Below, piece after piece: positions 16,801 through 25,641 of a stretch of 64,000 bases of DNA. The DNA lies in contig NZ_ATYT01000006.1 of assembly GCF_000427825.1 (NCBI RefSeq), forward strand, positions 1 through 64,000. The letters are read 5' to 3'. This stretch comes from Thermocrispum municipale DSM 44069 (lineage in GTDB: Bacteria > Actinomycetota > Actinomycetes > Mycobacteriales > Pseudonocardiaceae). A program made the position numbers and the translations under genes. The notes under the pieces are model-generated. The model was not told the DNA's origin, ran no database searches, and saw nothing but the letters and a program-made list of their open reading frames with translations. Each line of letters starts with the position of its first letter. The first letter of the stretch is position 1.

Positions 16801-17475
16801 CCGGAGTGGTCCGGTTCGGAGAGCGGCGGCCGCCGGTACTCGCCGTTCACGATCAACACCGAGCGCCGCAAGCCGTGGCACACGCTCACCGGCAGGCAGC
16901 ACTTCTATCTCGACCACGACTGGATCGCCGAACTCGGCGAGCAGCTGCCGGTGTTCCGACCACCGTTGGACATGACCGCGCTGTTCACCGAACCGCCCAT
17001 CGGCGACGTCTCCGAGCTCGGCCTCGCGGTGCGCTACCTGACACCCCACTCGAAGTGGTCGATCCACTCCGAGTATCAGGACAACCTGTTCATGCTCAGC
17101 CTGTCCCGCGGTGGGCCGACCATCTGGCTGTCCACTGTGGACGCGGCCAAGATCGGCGTGGCGGACAACGACTGGATCGAGGCGGTCAACCGCAACGGCG
17201 TGGTGGTCGCCCGCGCCGTCGTCTCCCACCGCATGCCGGAGGGCACGGTGTTCATGTATCACGCCCAGGACCGGCTCATCGACGTGCCGCGCAGCGAGAC
17301 ATCGGGCAAGCGCGGTGGCATCCACAACGCGCTGACCAGGTTGCTGATCAAACCGTCGCACCTGATCGGCGGCTACGCGCAGCTGTCGTTCGCGTTCAAC
17401 TACCTCGGACCGACCGGCAACCAACGCGACGAGGTCACCATCATTCGTCGCCGCGCCCAGGAGGTGCAGTACTGA
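13831..17475 (+). CDS. narG: Respiratory nitrate reductase, alpha subunit
   Basis: This 1214-aa molybdopterin subunit is close to the E. coli length (1247). The FS0 [4Fe-4S] ligands are His56, Cys60, Cys64 and Cys99, with the same 35-residue gap as in E. coli. The Mo-ligating Asp lies in SFYDWYADLP (about 225-229), followed by TDVPESGDWW. The rest of the bis-MGD fold continues to HLIGGYAQLSFAFNYLGPTGNQRDE. It reduces nitrate to nitrite at the cytoplasmic face of the membrane, taking electrons from NarH. There is no signal peptide, as expected for the Nar type. A GGAGGGAG-like site precedes the ATG, and the stop overlaps the narH start by one base. Confidence 0.97.
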   Translation: MTMESDLTDALIRTRRFFTRAKVSDDLRVVEKTGGRQADAFYRDRWSHDKVVRSTHGVNCTGSCSWKVYVKDGIITWESQQTDYPSVGPDRPEYEPRGCPRGAAFSWYTYSPTRVRYPYVRGVLLEMYREAKARTGDPVLAWADIVSDPRRARQYKSARGRGGLVRASWDEACELIAAAHVHTIKTFGPDRVAGFSPIPAMSIVSHASGARFVSLLGGVMLSFYDWYADLPVASPQVFGDQTDVPESGDWWDAGYLIMWGSNVPVTRTPDAHWMTEARYRGQKVVVVSPDYADNTKFADEWLPAKPGTDGALAMAMGHVVLREFFVDRQVPYFAEYVKQFTDLPFLIRLDHDGDGYRPGKFLTAADLGEESEHAEFKTVVCDADGEPRVPNGSLGFRYGEQGAGRWNLELDDIDPQLSLYGSEPVEVQLRRFDTDGELQRGVPARRIGKYLVTTVFDLLLAQYGVHRAGLPGKWPTGYDDPEPYTPAWQEPITGVPARAAARVAREFATNAEQSRGRSMILMGAGTNHWFHSDTIYRAFLALTTLTGCQGVNGGGWAHYVGQEKCRPLTGWSQLAFGLDWVRPPRQMIQTAYWYLHTDQFRYDQVPAGALAGLRADSPLANKTTADLIAQAARLGWMPSYPTFDRNPLDLADEAEASGLPVADYVVGELRADRLRFACEDPDAPENFPRVLSVWRANLLGSSAKGSEYFLKHLLGTDSSLRAGEAPESVRPRDVTWRDEAPIGKLDLLLTLDFRMTSTTMLSDVVLPAATWYEKHDLNTTDMHPFVHSFNPAIAPPWQTRTDWAAFGAIARAFSKLAKRHLGVRRDVVATPLLHDTPDELATPRGVVRDWRAGECEPIPGVTMPRLTVVERDYGAIGDKWAALGPLADTAGATTKGVTFDLTREVDYLRRKNGAVRGGPADGRPSLARELHACEAVLALSGTTNGRLATQGFHTLEQRTGTQLADLAAEHEGKRITFADTQAAPTPVITSPEWSGSESGGRRYSPFTINTERRKPWHTLTGRQHFYLDHDWIAELGEQLPVFRPPLDMTALFTEPPIGDVSELGLAVRYLTPHSKWSIHSEYQDNLFMLSLSRGGPTIWLSTVDAAKIGVADNDWIEAVNRNGVVVARAVVSHRMPEGTVFMYHAQDRLIDVPRSETSGKRGGIHNALTRLLIKPSHLIGGYAQLSFAFNYLGPTGNQRDEVTIIRRRAQEVQY

Positions 17476-19136
17476 TGCGGGTAATGGCGCAGATGGCCAT
17501 GGTGATGAACCTGGACAAGTGCATCGGGTGTCACACCTGCAGCGTGACCTGCAAACAGGCCTGGACGAACCGCTCCGGGGTCGAATACGTCTGGTTCAAC
17601 AACGTCGAGACCCGGCCGGGGCAAGGCTATCCGCGCCGCTACGAGGACCAGGAACGCTGGCGCGGCGGCTGGGAGCTGACCAAGCGCGGCAAGCTGCGGC
17701 TCAAAGGCGGCGGCCGGGTCCGCAAGCTGCTCACCATCTTCGCCAATCCGAAGCTGCCCGGCATCGACGAGTACTACGAGCCGTGGACCTACGACTACGA
17801 GAGCCTGACCAACGCGCCGCTGCAGGAACACAGCCCGGTCGCCCGGCCGAAATCGCTGATCCGCAAGGGCAAGGACACCAAGATCACCTGGTCGGCCAAC
17901 TGGGACGACGACCTGGGCGGCTCGGCCGAACACGGCGAGCAGGACCCGATCGTGCAGAAGATCGGCGACAAGGTTCGCTTCGAGTTCGAGCGGACGTTCA
18001 TGTTCTATCTGCCGCGCATCTGCGAGCACTGCCTCAACCCGTCGTGCGCGGCGTCCTGCCCCTCTGGCGCGATCTACAAGCGCAGCGAGGACGGCATCGT
18101 GCTGGTCGACCAGGACCGTTGTCGCGGGTGGCGGATGTGCGTGTCCGGGTGCCCGTACAAGAAGGTCTACTTCAACCACCGCACCGGCAAGGCGGAGAAG
18201 TGCACGTTCTGTTTTCCGCGTGTCGAGGTCGGGCTGCCCACCGTGTGCGCGGAGACGTGCGTCGGGCGGCTGCGCTACATCGGCCTGGTCCTCTACGACG
18301 TGGATCGGGTTTCGGAAGCGGCGGCGACGCCGGACGAACAGGATCTGTACGACGCCCAGCGCGCGGTCTTCCTGGACCCGCACGACCCCGAAGTGGTGCG
18401 GGCAGCCGAGCGTGACGGCATCCCGTTCGACTGGATCGAGGCCGCGCAGCGCTCGCCCATCTACCCGCTGATCAACACCTACCGGGTCGCGCTGCCGCTG
18501 CATCCGGAATACCGCACGCTGCCGATGGTCTGGTACGTGCCACCGCTGTCCCCGGTGGTCGACGTCGTCCGGGACACCGGCCACGACGGCGAGGACCACG
18601 GCAACTTGTTCGCCGCCATCGAGGCGCTGCGCATTCCGGTCGAGTACCTCGCCGAACTGTTCACCGCAGGCGACGTGGCACCGGTCAACGGCGTCCTTCG
18701 GCGGCTGGCGGCGATGCGGTCGTACATGCGCGACATCAACCTCGGCCGCGAGCCCCGTGCCGAGATCCCGGCCACAGTGGGGATGACCGAAGAACAGATG
18801 TACGACATGTACCGGCTGCTCGCCCTGGCCAAGTACGACGAGCGGTACGTCATCCCACCCGCGCACGCCGAACAGGCGCACGGACTCGAGGAGCTGGCCA
18901 CCGAATGCAGCCTGGACTACGAAGGCGGGCCGGGCATGATCGGTTCCGGTCCGTTCGGCGAATCGTCCGGCGGGCCGTCGCCCATCGCGGTGGAGAACTT
19001 CCGCATGCTCCGCGACCGGCAGCACGCCGACACGCCTGCCGCGCCGGTCGACAAGGGCAGCCGCGTCAACCTGTTGAACTGGGACGGCAAGGGGATGCCC
19101 GACGGGCTGTTCCCCCCGCGAAGGGACCGGTCATGA
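17475..19136 (+). CDS. narH: Respiratory nitrate reductase, beta subunit
   Basis: This 553-aa ferredoxin-like electron-transfer subunit opens with CIGCHTCSVTCK. It continues with CEHCLNPSCAASCPSGAIYK and then CRGWRMCVSGCPYKK, where Trp replaces a Cys so that the cluster is [3Fe-4S], the hallmark of NarH. CTFCFPRVEVGLPTVCAETC completes the four clusters. It passes electrons from the NarI haems to NarG. The start ATG shares its A with the narG stop (TGATG), and the end overlaps narJ (ATGA), so subunit synthesis is coupled. Confidence 0.97.
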   Translation: MRVMAQMAMVMNLDKCIGCHTCSVTCKQAWTNRSGVEYVWFNNVETRPGQGYPRRYEDQERWRGGWELTKRGKLRLKGGGRVRKLLTIFANPKLPGIDEYYEPWTYDYESLTNAPLQEHSPVARPKSLIRKGKDTKITWSANWDDDLGGSAEHGEQDPIVQKIGDKVRFEFERTFMFYLPRICEHCLNPSCAASCPSGAIYKRSEDGIVLVDQDRCRGWRMCVSGCPYKKVYFNHRTGKAEKCTFCFPRVEVGLPTVCAETCVGRLRYIGLVLYDVDRVSEAAATPDEQDLYDAQRAVFLDPHDPEVVRAAERDGIPFDWIEAAQRSPIYPLINTYRVALPLHPEYRTLPMVWYVPPLSPVVDVVRDTGHDGEDHGNLFAAIEALRIPVEYLAELFTAGDVAPVNGVLRRLAAMRSYMRDINLGREPRAEIPATVGMTEEQMYDMYRLLALAKYDERYVIPPAHAEQAHGLEELATECSLDYEGGPGMIGSGPFGESSGGPSPIAVENFRMLRDRQHADTPAAPVDKGSRVNLLNWDGKGMPDGLFPPRRDRS

Positions 19137-19756
19137 TGACCTCGGCCGAGGAACGGACACGGGCGTGGCAGATCCAGTCCTTGCTCCTCAGTTATCCGGA
19201 TCAGCATTTGCTGAACCGTCGGCCGCTGTTGCATGCGGCCGTCGCTACGTTGCCGAAACGCATCGCCGGCCCGCTGGAGCGCTTCCTCGACAGCCTGGAC
19301 CGGACACCGTTGCCGAAGCTCGCGGCCGACTATGTCGCCACGTTCGACCATCACAAGCGCTTCAGTCTGTTCCTGACGTACTTCACCTACGGCGACACCC
19401 GCAAGCGTGGGATGGCGCTGCTGCGGTTCAAGCACGCTTACACCGCCGCCGGCCTGGACCTCGCCGGTGATGAGCTGCCCGATCATCTCGCCGTCGTGCT
19501 GGAATTCGCCTCCTGCGCCCCGGAGGCCGGTCGGCGCCTGCTCGTCGAACACCGAGCCGGGCTCGAGCTGCTCCGGCTCGGCTTGCACGAGGCTCGATCG
19601 CCGTGGGCAGACGTCATCGACTCCGTGACGGCCACACTGCCCGCGTTGACCAGGCGGGACCGGACAGCTGTCGCCCGCTTGGCGGCGACCGGTCCGGAGC
19701 AGGAGCAGGTCGGCCTCGATCCGTACGGGCGCGCGATCGCAAGGGGGAGCGCATGA
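19133..19756 (+). CDS. narJ: Nitrate reductase molybdenum cofactor assembly chaperone
   Basis: This 207-aa all-helical chaperone of the NarJ/TorD family has LLLSYPDQHLL at the N-terminus and the family motif DYVATFDHHKRFSLFLTYF, followed by GDTRKRGMALLRF. NarJ binds apo-NarG and is needed for FS0 and Mo-bisMGD insertion and membrane docking, and it is not part of the final enzyme. The gene overlaps narH (ATGA) and narI (ATGA). Two consecutive ATGs (19133, 19136) could be the start. Confidence 0.95.
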   Translation: MMTSAEERTRAWQIQSLLLSYPDQHLLNRRPLLHAAVATLPKRIAGPLERFLDSLDRTPLPKLAADYVATFDHHKRFSLFLTYFTYGDTRKRGMALLRFKHAYTAAGLDLAGDELPDHLAVVLEFASCAPEAGRRLLVEHRAGLELLRLGLHEARSPWADVIDSVTATLPALTRRDRTAVARLAATGPEQEQVGLDPYGRAIARGSA

Positions 19757-20481
19757 CACTCAGCCCCGTGGACGTGATCTTGTGGGTGGCTCTGCCGTAC
19801 GTGTCCATCGCGATCTTCATCGGCGGCCACATCTGGCGCTACCGCTACGACAAGTTCGGCTGGACCACCCGCTCGTCGCAGCTGTACGAGAAGCGGCTGC
19901 TCAGGCTGGGCAGCCCGCTGTTCCATTTCGGGATTCTGTTCGTGGCCATCGGCCACGTCGTCGGCGTGTTGGTGCCCGCATCGTGGGTGGCAGCCCTCGG
20001 CATCGGCGAAGATCTCTACCATGTTCTGGCGGTCGCGGTCGGCGCCATCGCCGGGTTCTGCACGCTGACCGGTGCGGCCATTCTGATCTATCGGCGGCGC
20101 ACCGTCGGGCCGGTGTTCTCGGCCACCACGGTCAACGACAAGATCATGTATCTGCTGCTGACGGCGACCATCGTGCTCGGCCTCGGCACGACGGTGCTGG
20201 GCAACCTCACCGGCACCCCGCACGACTACCGGGCAACCGTCTCGCCGTGGTTCCGGTCGATCTTCGCGCTCCAGCCGGACACCGAGCTCATCCTGGCCGC
20301 ACCGCTCGGGTTCCAGTTGCACGTGCTGGCGGCATGGGTGCTGTTCGCTTTCTGGCCGTTCAGCCGCCTGGTGCACGTGTTCTCGTTCCCGGTCGGCTAC
20401 CTGGCGCGACCGTACATCGTCTATCGCAGCCGTGACCCCGAACCGCGTAAGCCGCGGCGAGGCTGGGAACGCATCGGTTGA
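19753..20481 (+). CDS. narI: Respiratory nitrate reductase, gamma subunit (cytochrome b)
   Basis: This 242-aa membrane protein has five predicted helices, close to the 225 residues of E. coli NarI. Haem-ligand histidines are visible in SPLFHFGILFVAIGHVVG and in FQLHVLAAWVLFAFWPFSRLVHVFS. It oxidises menaquinol and sends electrons through its two b haems to NarH. AGGGGGAGC precedes the ATG, which overlaps the narJ stop. It is the last gene of the module; repeats follow. Confidence 0.96.
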   Translation: MTLSPVDVILWVALPYVSIAIFIGGHIWRYRYDKFGWTTRSSQLYEKRLLRLGSPLFHFGILFVAIGHVVGVLVPASWVAALGIGEDLYHVLAVAVGAIAGFCTLTGAAILIYRRRTVGPVFSATTVNDKIMYLLLTATIVLGLGTTVLGNLTGTPHDYRATVSPWFRSIFALQPDTELILAAPLGFQLHVLAAWVLFAFWPFSRLVHVFSFPVGYLARPYIVYRSRDPEPRKPRRGWERIG

Positions 20482-20576
20482 CCTGGGACACGGCAGGGCA
20501 GGGGCGTGACTCGGCCGTGCGGAACGGTGGGCAGCCGTAGGGCGGTGTGGGCCGTGATCGGCTCGCGTGAAGTCCG

Positions 20577-20764
20577 GCTGCGCCGTGGCCCGGTCGTCCG
20601 GAACGGCCGTGGGGTGCCGTGACGCGGCGATCAGGCCAGGAGCTGCGCCGTGGCCCGGTCGTCCGGAACGGCCGTGGGGTGCCGTGACGCGGCGATCAGG
20701 CCAGGAGCTGCGCCGTGACCTGGTCGTCCGGAACGGCCGTGGGTCGCCGTGATCCGCTGATCAG
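20577..20764. repeat. 65-bp tandem repeat between narI and the DUF305 gene
   Basis: Two identical adjacent 65-bp copies (20577-20641 and 20642-20706) begin GCTGCGCCGTGGCCCGG. A third, diverged copy (20707-20764) runs into the stop codon of the convergent DUF305 gene. A weaker related stretch precedes them at about 20511-20576. The period is not a multiple of three, so it is not coding. Each unit contains TCCGGA and other short palindromes that could stall or terminate converging transcription. There are no spacers, so this is not a CRISPR array. Confidence 0.85.
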
Positions 20765-21567
20765 AACGGCAGCGGCTTGGCGCCGAGCTTGTCGAGCATC
20801 GCCCGCATGACCTTGATCTCCGACCCCTGCGAGTCGATCATGCTCTGCGCCAGCGCCTGCACGGCGGGGATGCGGGCGTTCTCGGCCGCGTACTCGGCCA
20901 TCTCCGTGCCGCCCTGGTGGTGTCGCAGCATCAGCTGCAAGAAGTAGATGTCGAACTCGCGCCCGCTGAGCTTGCGCAACTTGCGCATCTCGGCCTCGGT
21001 GGCCATGCCCGGCATCGGCACCTCGTCCGATTGCGCGTGGTGCTGCGACGAGCCGTGGCCGTGGCCGCCCTGCATCCAGGTCATCAGCTCACCAGGAGCC
21101 TGCGCCGGCGCGTCCCACAGGGTCAGCCAGCCCTGCATGCGGCCGATCTGCCCGTTCTGCGTGCTGGAGATGTCGTAGCCGAGCACCCGGACGTCGCGGG
21201 AGTGGCCGCGCAGCCGTGCGATGTCGCCCATCTCGACGGCCTGCCGGTGGTGGATCGACATGTCCTGGCAGAACCCGATGTCGACCGCGCTCGGCTTGAG
21301 GTCCTCGTCCACCGGGGCGCTGCCCGACCGCCCGATCAGCAAACCGACCGTGGCGCCGACCAGCAGCAACGTCAACGCGGCCGCGGAGAACACCAGGGTG
21401 CGAACCCACGCCGGGGTCGGCCGGGACTCCGCCGGCTCGTCGTCCAGCTCATCGGCTTGCGGGACATCGGCATCCCGCGCGTCGGCCGAATCCTGCTCGT
21501 CGTCCAGCTCGCGCCGGCCTTCCTGCTCGTCGTGCTCGTCGCTGGTCTCGCGCACCTGAACCGTCAC
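20761..21567 (-). CDS. DUF305 domain membrane protein
   Basis: This 268-aa protein has an acidic cytoplasmic N-terminus (residues 1-50), one transmembrane helix at about 54-79, and an outer DUF305 domain made of two halves. Each half has the family's His-His motif, CQDMSIHHRQAVEMGDIA and LMLRHHQGGTEMAEYA, plus a Met/His-rich loop (GGHGHGSSQHHAQSDEVPMPGMA). Such residues suggest metal binding, perhaps copper. The function of DUF305 is not established. GTG 21567 overlaps the stop of the DUF3105 gene and is preceded by GAGGAG. The stop codon lies inside the 65-bp repeat. Confidence 0.85.
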   Translation of the reverse strand: MTVQVRETSDEHDEQEGRRELDDEQDSADARDADVPQADELDDEPAESRPTPAWVRTLVFSAAALTLLLVGATVGLLIGRSGSAPVDEDLKPSAVDIGFCQDMSIHHRQAVEMGDIARLRGHSRDVRVLGYDISSTQNGQIGRMQGWLTLWDAPAQAPGELMTWMQGGHGHGSSQHHAQSDEVPMPGMATEAEMRKLRKLSGREFDIYFLQLMLRHHQGGTEMAEYAAENARIPAVQALAQSMIDSQGSEIKVMRAMLDKLGAKPLPF

Positions 21568-22394
21568 TGCTCCTCGCCGCCGGCGCCCGGCTGGCCACCG
21601 GCCTCCGGCATCTGACCTTGCTGACCTTCGAAGGTCATCGGGGCTGCGTCCTTGCCCGGCTTGCTCGGGTCGAACTTCGGCGGGTTGTCCGGGTCGAAGC
21701 CCGGCGCGGGATCGCACGAGCCGTTCGGCTCCGGCGTCAGGTACTGGTTCTGCCGCAGCGCCGCGATGAAGTTGTCGATCCGCTGGTCGTCGGCGTCGGA
21801 CACCTTCAACTGGTGCCCCCACGACTGCAGCGAGATCGGCGAGTCCATGTTCGGGTACGGGGACATGAGCATGTACGGCTTGTTCTTCACCCGCAGCTCG
21901 AGCTGCTGGCGCGTTTCGTCGTCGACCTTCTTCGGGTCGTAGGTGATCCAGATCGCGCCGTGCTCGAGCGCGTGCACCATGTGCTCGGTACGCACCGGCT
22001 CGGGGTAGATGTTGCCGTTGCACGTCGCCCAGACGATGTCGTGCGGGCCCCCGAACGGCGGCGTCTGGTCGTAGGCCACACGCTTCGGGGAGTTGACGTG
22101 ACCGCGGTGCTTGTACTCCTTGATCACCACGCCGTCGATCTTTTTCGACGGGTCCTGGTTCTGCCTGCTCGGCGTGAACTGTTCGGCCGCGGTCTCCTCG
22201 CGGCTTTCCTGTTCCCGCTGGGGCGCGGACTTCACCAGGTAGTACCCGAACACCGCGGCGGCCAGCGCCAGCACCACCACGACGCCGATGATGGTGCCCC
22301 ACGGCACCTCCCGGCGTTTCACGACGCCGGCGCGAGCGGCCCTGAGCGCGGTGGTGCCCTTGTTGCGCTTGTTCTTGTTCGTGCCGCTGGCCAT
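21564..22394 (-). CDS. DUF3105 domain membrane protein
   Basis: This 276-aa protein has a basic N-terminus (SGTNKNKRNKGTT), a transmembrane helix at about 37-58, and an outer DUF3105 domain. The latter contains HVNSPKRVAYDQTPPFGGPH and, further on, HMVHALEHGAIWITYDP and MLMSPYPNMDSPISL. The C-terminal 40 residues are Pro/Gly-rich. Conserved His and Met in this family hint at metal handling, but no biochemical role is known to me. It is the first gene of a two-gene operon with the DUF305 protein (4-bp overlap). The very long upstream extension of this frame is antisense to argS and is rejected. Confidence 0.85.
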   Translation of the reverse strand: MASGTNKNKRNKGTTALRAARAGVVKRREVPWGTIIGVVVVLALAAAVFGYYLVKSAPQREQESREETAAEQFTPSRQNQDPSKKIDGVVIKEYKHRGHVNSPKRVAYDQTPPFGGPHDIVWATCNGNIYPEPVRTEHMVHALEHGAIWITYDPKKVDDETRQQLELRVKNKPYMLMSPYPNMDSPISLQSWGHQLKVSDADDQRIDNFIAALRQNQYLTPEPNGSCDPAPGFDPDNPPKFDPSKPGKDAAPMTFEGQQGQMPEAGGQPGAGGEEQ

Positions 22395-22529
22395 AGGTGG
22401 TGCGTCCCCGTTCGCTCTTCTGCTGTCGTGACGTGCGTGCACGCGCCAGGGTAGCCCGCTGGTGTTCACCCGCTGTGAGGTGGCCGACCAGGCGCGGATC
22501 GGCCCGCGCCCGCCACATACACTCCACGA

Positions 22530-24194
22530 GTGACTCCCGCAGTGCTTGCCGACCTGGTTCGTTCGACCGCGACCGCGGTGTTGACCGAGCGTGGGGCAGA
22601 CCCCGCGGTGCTGCCCGAGAAGGTCACCGTGGAGCGCCCACGCAACCCCGAGCACGGCGACTACGCGACCAACGTGGCCCTGCAGGTCGCGAAGAAGGCG
22701 GGTATGGCACCGCGCGACCTGGCGCAAGCCATCGCCGACCGGCTGGCCCAGGCCGACTCGGTGGCGTCGGCCGAGGTCGCGGGGCCGGGATTTCTCAACG
22801 TGCGGCTGGCCGCCGACGCGCAGGCGGAGCTCGTCAAGCAGGTGCTGACCGCGGGCGAACGCTACGGGCACGGCGACGCCTACGCGGGCGTGGAGATCAA
22901 CCTGGAGTTCGTCTCGGCCAACCCGACGGGCCCGCTGCACCTCGGCGGCACCCGCTGGGCGGCGGTCGGTGACGTGCTCGGCCGGGTGCTGGCCGCGCAG
23001 GGCGCCAAGGTCACCCGCGAGTACTACTTCAACGACGCGGGCGCGCAGATCGACCGGTTCGTCGCCTCGCTGGTGGCTGCCGCCAAGGGCGAACCCGCAC
23101 CGGAGGACGGCTACGCGGGCGCCTACATCTCCGAGATCGCCGCCGAGGTCGTCCGTCAGCAGCCGGACGTGCTGAGCCTGCCGGAATCCGAGCGCGACGA
23201 GACGTTCCGCAAGCTCGGCGTGCAGCTGATGTTCGACGAGATCAAGCGGAGCCTGCACGAGTTCGGCACCCACTTCGACGTGTTCTTCCACGAGGACTCG
23301 CTGCACCGCTCCGGCGCGGTCACCGACGTGGTGGAGCGGCTGAAGTCGTCGAACCTGCTCTACGCCAAGGACAACGCCTGGTGGATCCGCTCGAGCGAGT
23401 TCGGTGACGACAAGGACCGGGTGGTGATCAAGAGCGACGGCGCGCCCGCCTACATCGCCGCGGACATCGCCTACCTGCAGGACAAACTGTCCCGCGGGTT
23501 CGACCTGTGCATCTACATGCTCGGTGCCGACCACCACGGCTACATCGGGCGGCTCAAGGCGGCGGCGTCCGCGCTCGGCAAGGACCCCGAGGTCGTCGAG
23601 GTGATGATCGGCCAGCTGGTCAACCTGGTCTCGGGCGGCGAGCCGGTGCGGATGAGCAAGCGTGCGGGCACCGTGGTGACGATGGACGACCTGGTCGACG
23701 CGGTCGGTGTCGACGCGGCCCGCTACGAACTGACCCGCTACTCGGTCGACTCCAACATCGACGTGGACCTCGACCTGCTGCGCAAACACAGCAACGAGAA
23801 CCCGGTCTACTACGTGCAGTACGCCCATGCCCGGCTGGCCTCGCTGCTGCGTAACGCCGCCGATCTCGGTATCGAGCTCACCGACGACGCCGGTGACGTC
23901 GAGTTGGGTTTGCTGGATCACCCGCGGGAGGGTGACCTCATCCGCACCATCGGGGAGTTTCCTACCGTGGTGAGACGGGCTGCCGAGTTGCGCGAACCGC
24001 ACCGGATCGCCCGCTACCTGGAACAGCTGGCCAGCGCCTACCACAAGTTCTACGACGCATGCCGGGTGCTGCCCCAGGGTGACGAGTCGGCGACCCCGCT
24101 GACCCACGCCAGGCTCGCCCTGTGTGCTGCCGCGCGCCAGGTGCTGGCCAACGGCCTCGGACTGCTCGGCGTCAGCGCCCCGGAACGGATGTAA
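22530..24194 (+). CDS. argS: Arginyl-tRNA synthetase
   Basis: This 554-aa class I synthetase charges tRNA-Arg. The N-terminal Add-1 domain is followed by the HIGH-type motif [10 protein letters not shown] near residue 131 and the KMSKS-type motif RMSKRAGT near residue 373, which keeps the lysine often lost in ArgRS. The C-terminal anticodon-binding DALR domain ends [15 protein letters not shown] 22530 follows a -10-like TACACT (22518-22523) by 6 nt, suggesting a leaderless mRNA. It heads the lysine/threonine operon; lysA starts 7 bp after its stop. Confidence 0.97.
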   Translation: MTPAVLADLVRSTATAVLTERGADPAVLPEKVTVERPRNPEHGDYATNVALQVAKKAGMAPRDLAQAIADRLAQADSVASAEVAGPGFLNVRLAADAQAELVKQVLTAGERYGHGDAYAGVEINLEFVSANPTGPLHLGGTRWAAVGDVLGRVLAAQGAKVTREYYFNDAGAQIDRFVASLVAAAKGEPAPEDGYAGAYISEIAAEVVRQQPDVLSLPESERDETFRKLGVQLMFDEIKRSLHEFGTHFDVFFHEDSLHRSGAVTDVVERLKSSNLLYAKDNAWWIRSSEFGDDKDRVVIKSDGAPAYIAADIAYLQDKLSRGFDLCIYMLGADHHGYIGRLKAAASALGKDPEVVEVMIGQLVNLVSGGEPVRMSKRAGTVVTMDDLVDAVGVDAARYELTRYSVDSNIDVDLDLLRKHSNENPVYYVQYAHARLASLLRNAADLGIELTDDAGDVELGLLDHPREGDLIRTIGEFPTVVRRAAELREPHRIARYLEQLASAYHKFYDACRVLPQGDESATPLTHARLALCAAARQVLANGLGLLGVSAPERM

Positions 24195-24201
24195 GGAAGT
24201 C

Positions 24202-25641
24202 ATGGCTCACCCCGCAGGACCTCGGTACGCCGAGGTGTATCGGCACGCCGACACGGCGGGCGTACGCCCTGCCACCACCAGCGAGCTGGACCGGCTCTAC
24301 CCCAAGGTCTGGCCGCGCAACACCTATCGCGCCCCGGACGGTGTGGTGCGGATCGCCGGTGTCGACGTGCGTGACCTCGCCGAACAGTACGGAACCCCGC
24401 TGTTCGTCATCGACGAAGCCGATTTCAAGTCCCGCTGCGCCGAGTACGCCGAGGCGTTCGAGGACCCGACGCTGGTGCACTACGCGGCCAAGGCGTTCTT
24501 GTGCGTCGAGGTGGCCAAGTGGGTGGCCGAGCGCGGCTTGTCGCTGGACGTGTGCAGCGGCGGTGAACTGGCGATCGCGCTGCGCGCGGGCTTTCCACCG
24601 GAGCGCATCGCCATGCACGGCAACAACAAGTCGGTCGCCGAGCTGACCGCCGCGGTCGAGGCCGGGGTCGGCACGATCGTGCTGGACTCGTTCCACGAGA
24701 TCGCCCGGCTGCAGGCCGTCGCGTCCGAGGCGGGCGTGGTGCAGGACGTGCTGGTGCGCACCACGGTCGGCGTCGAAGCGCACACCCACGAGTTCATCGC
24801 CACCGCGCACGAGGACCAGAAGTTCGGCTTCTCGTTGCAGGCCGGTGACGCGGCCGAGGCGGTCCGCCGGGTGTTGGCCGCCGACGCGTTGCGGTTGCGT
24901 GGCCTGCACAGCCACATCGGCTCGCAGATCTTCGACACCGACGGTTTCGAGGTCGCCGCGCGGCGCGTCGTCGGGCTCATCGCCGACCTGCGCAAGGAGC
25001 ACGGCGACGACATCCTCGAGCAGCTGGACGTGATCGACCTCGGCGGTGGCTTCGGGGTGGCCTACACCGACCGGGACAACCCGCCGCCTGCCGCCCAGAT
25101 GGTCACGCAGCTGCGCAACATCGTGCGGCGCGAGTGCGAGTACGCCGGGCTGCCGGTGCCGCGCATCGCCTGTGAACCAGGTCGGGCCATCGCCGCGCCG
25201 GGCACCGTCACGCTGTACGAGGTCGGCACCATCAAGGACGTCGTCATCGGCGACAACGAGAGCCGCCGCTACGTCAGCATCGACGGCGGCATGAGCGACA
25301 ACATCCGCACCGCGCTCTACGACGCGGTCTACGACTGCCGACTGGTGTCGCGGTCCAGCGGGGAAGGTGTCGACGGAGAGGCCGAGGCCGTGCTGTGCCG
25401 GGTGGTCGGCAAGCACTGCGAGTCCGGCGACATCGTGGTGCGGGACTGCTGGCTGCCGGACAATTTGGCGCCCGGTGACCTGCTTGCGGTCGCCGCGACC
25501 GGGGCATACAGCTACTCGATGGCCAGCAACTACAACCGGCTGCCGCGGCCGGCCGTGGTCGCGGTGCGCAACGGCACGTCGCGTCTGCTGCTGCGCCGGG
25601 AAACGGTTGACGACATGCTTCGCCTGGAGGCCCAGCCATGA
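24202..25641 (+). CDS. lysA: Diaminopimelate decarboxylase
   Basis: This 479-aa PLP enzyme of fold type III converts meso-diaminopimelate to lysine. The PLP lysine is in [10 protein letters not shown] (about residue 96). [10 protein letters not shown], the Gly-rich phosphate loop [20 protein letters not shown] and [10 protein letters not shown] are all present. ATG 24202 is preceded by AAGGAAG. The protein is about 30-40 residues longer at the N-terminus than many LysA, as in other actinobacteria. It overlaps hom by 4 bp. argS-lysA adjacency is conserved in actinobacteria, where the pair is known to respond to lysine/arginine supply. Confidence 0.97.
   Translation: MAHPAGPRYAEVYRHADTAGVRPATTSELDRLYPKVWPRNTYRAPDGVVRIAGVDVRDLAEQYGTPLFVIDEADFKSRCAEYAEAFEDPTLVHYAAKAFLCVEVAKWVAERGLSLDVCSGGELAIALRAGFPPERIAMHGNNKSVAELTAAVEAGVGTIVLDSFHEIARLQAVASEAGVVQDVLVRTTVGVEAHTHEFIATAHEDQKFGFSLQAGDAAEAVRRVLAADALRLRGLHSHIGSQIFDTDGFEVAARRVVGLIADLRKEHGDDILEQLDVIDLGGGFGVAYTDRDNPPPAAQMVTQLRNIVRRECEYAGLPVPRIACEPGRAIAAPGTVTLYEVGTIKDVVIGDNESRRYVSIDGGMSDNIRTALYDAVYDCRLVSRSSGEGVDGEAEAVLCRVVGKHCESGDIVVRDCWLPDNLAPGDLLAVAATGAYSYSMASNYNRLPRPAVVAVRNGTSRLLLRRETVDDMLRLEAQP

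Noticed and set aside
15115-17424. 769-codon minus-strand frame antisense to narG
   Set aside because: Shadow of the narG codon bias; no motif, no start signal, and narG is certain from its cluster ligands.
20577-20764. Possible CRISPR array
   Set aside because: The copies are directly adjacent with no spacers, the unit is 65 bp, and no cas genes are present.
22395-24203. Upstream extension (about 600 codons) of the DUF3105 frame over argS
   Set aside because: It is antisense to a conserved synthetase. The DUF3105 protein has a normal start at 22394 followed by a basic N-terminus and membrane helix.
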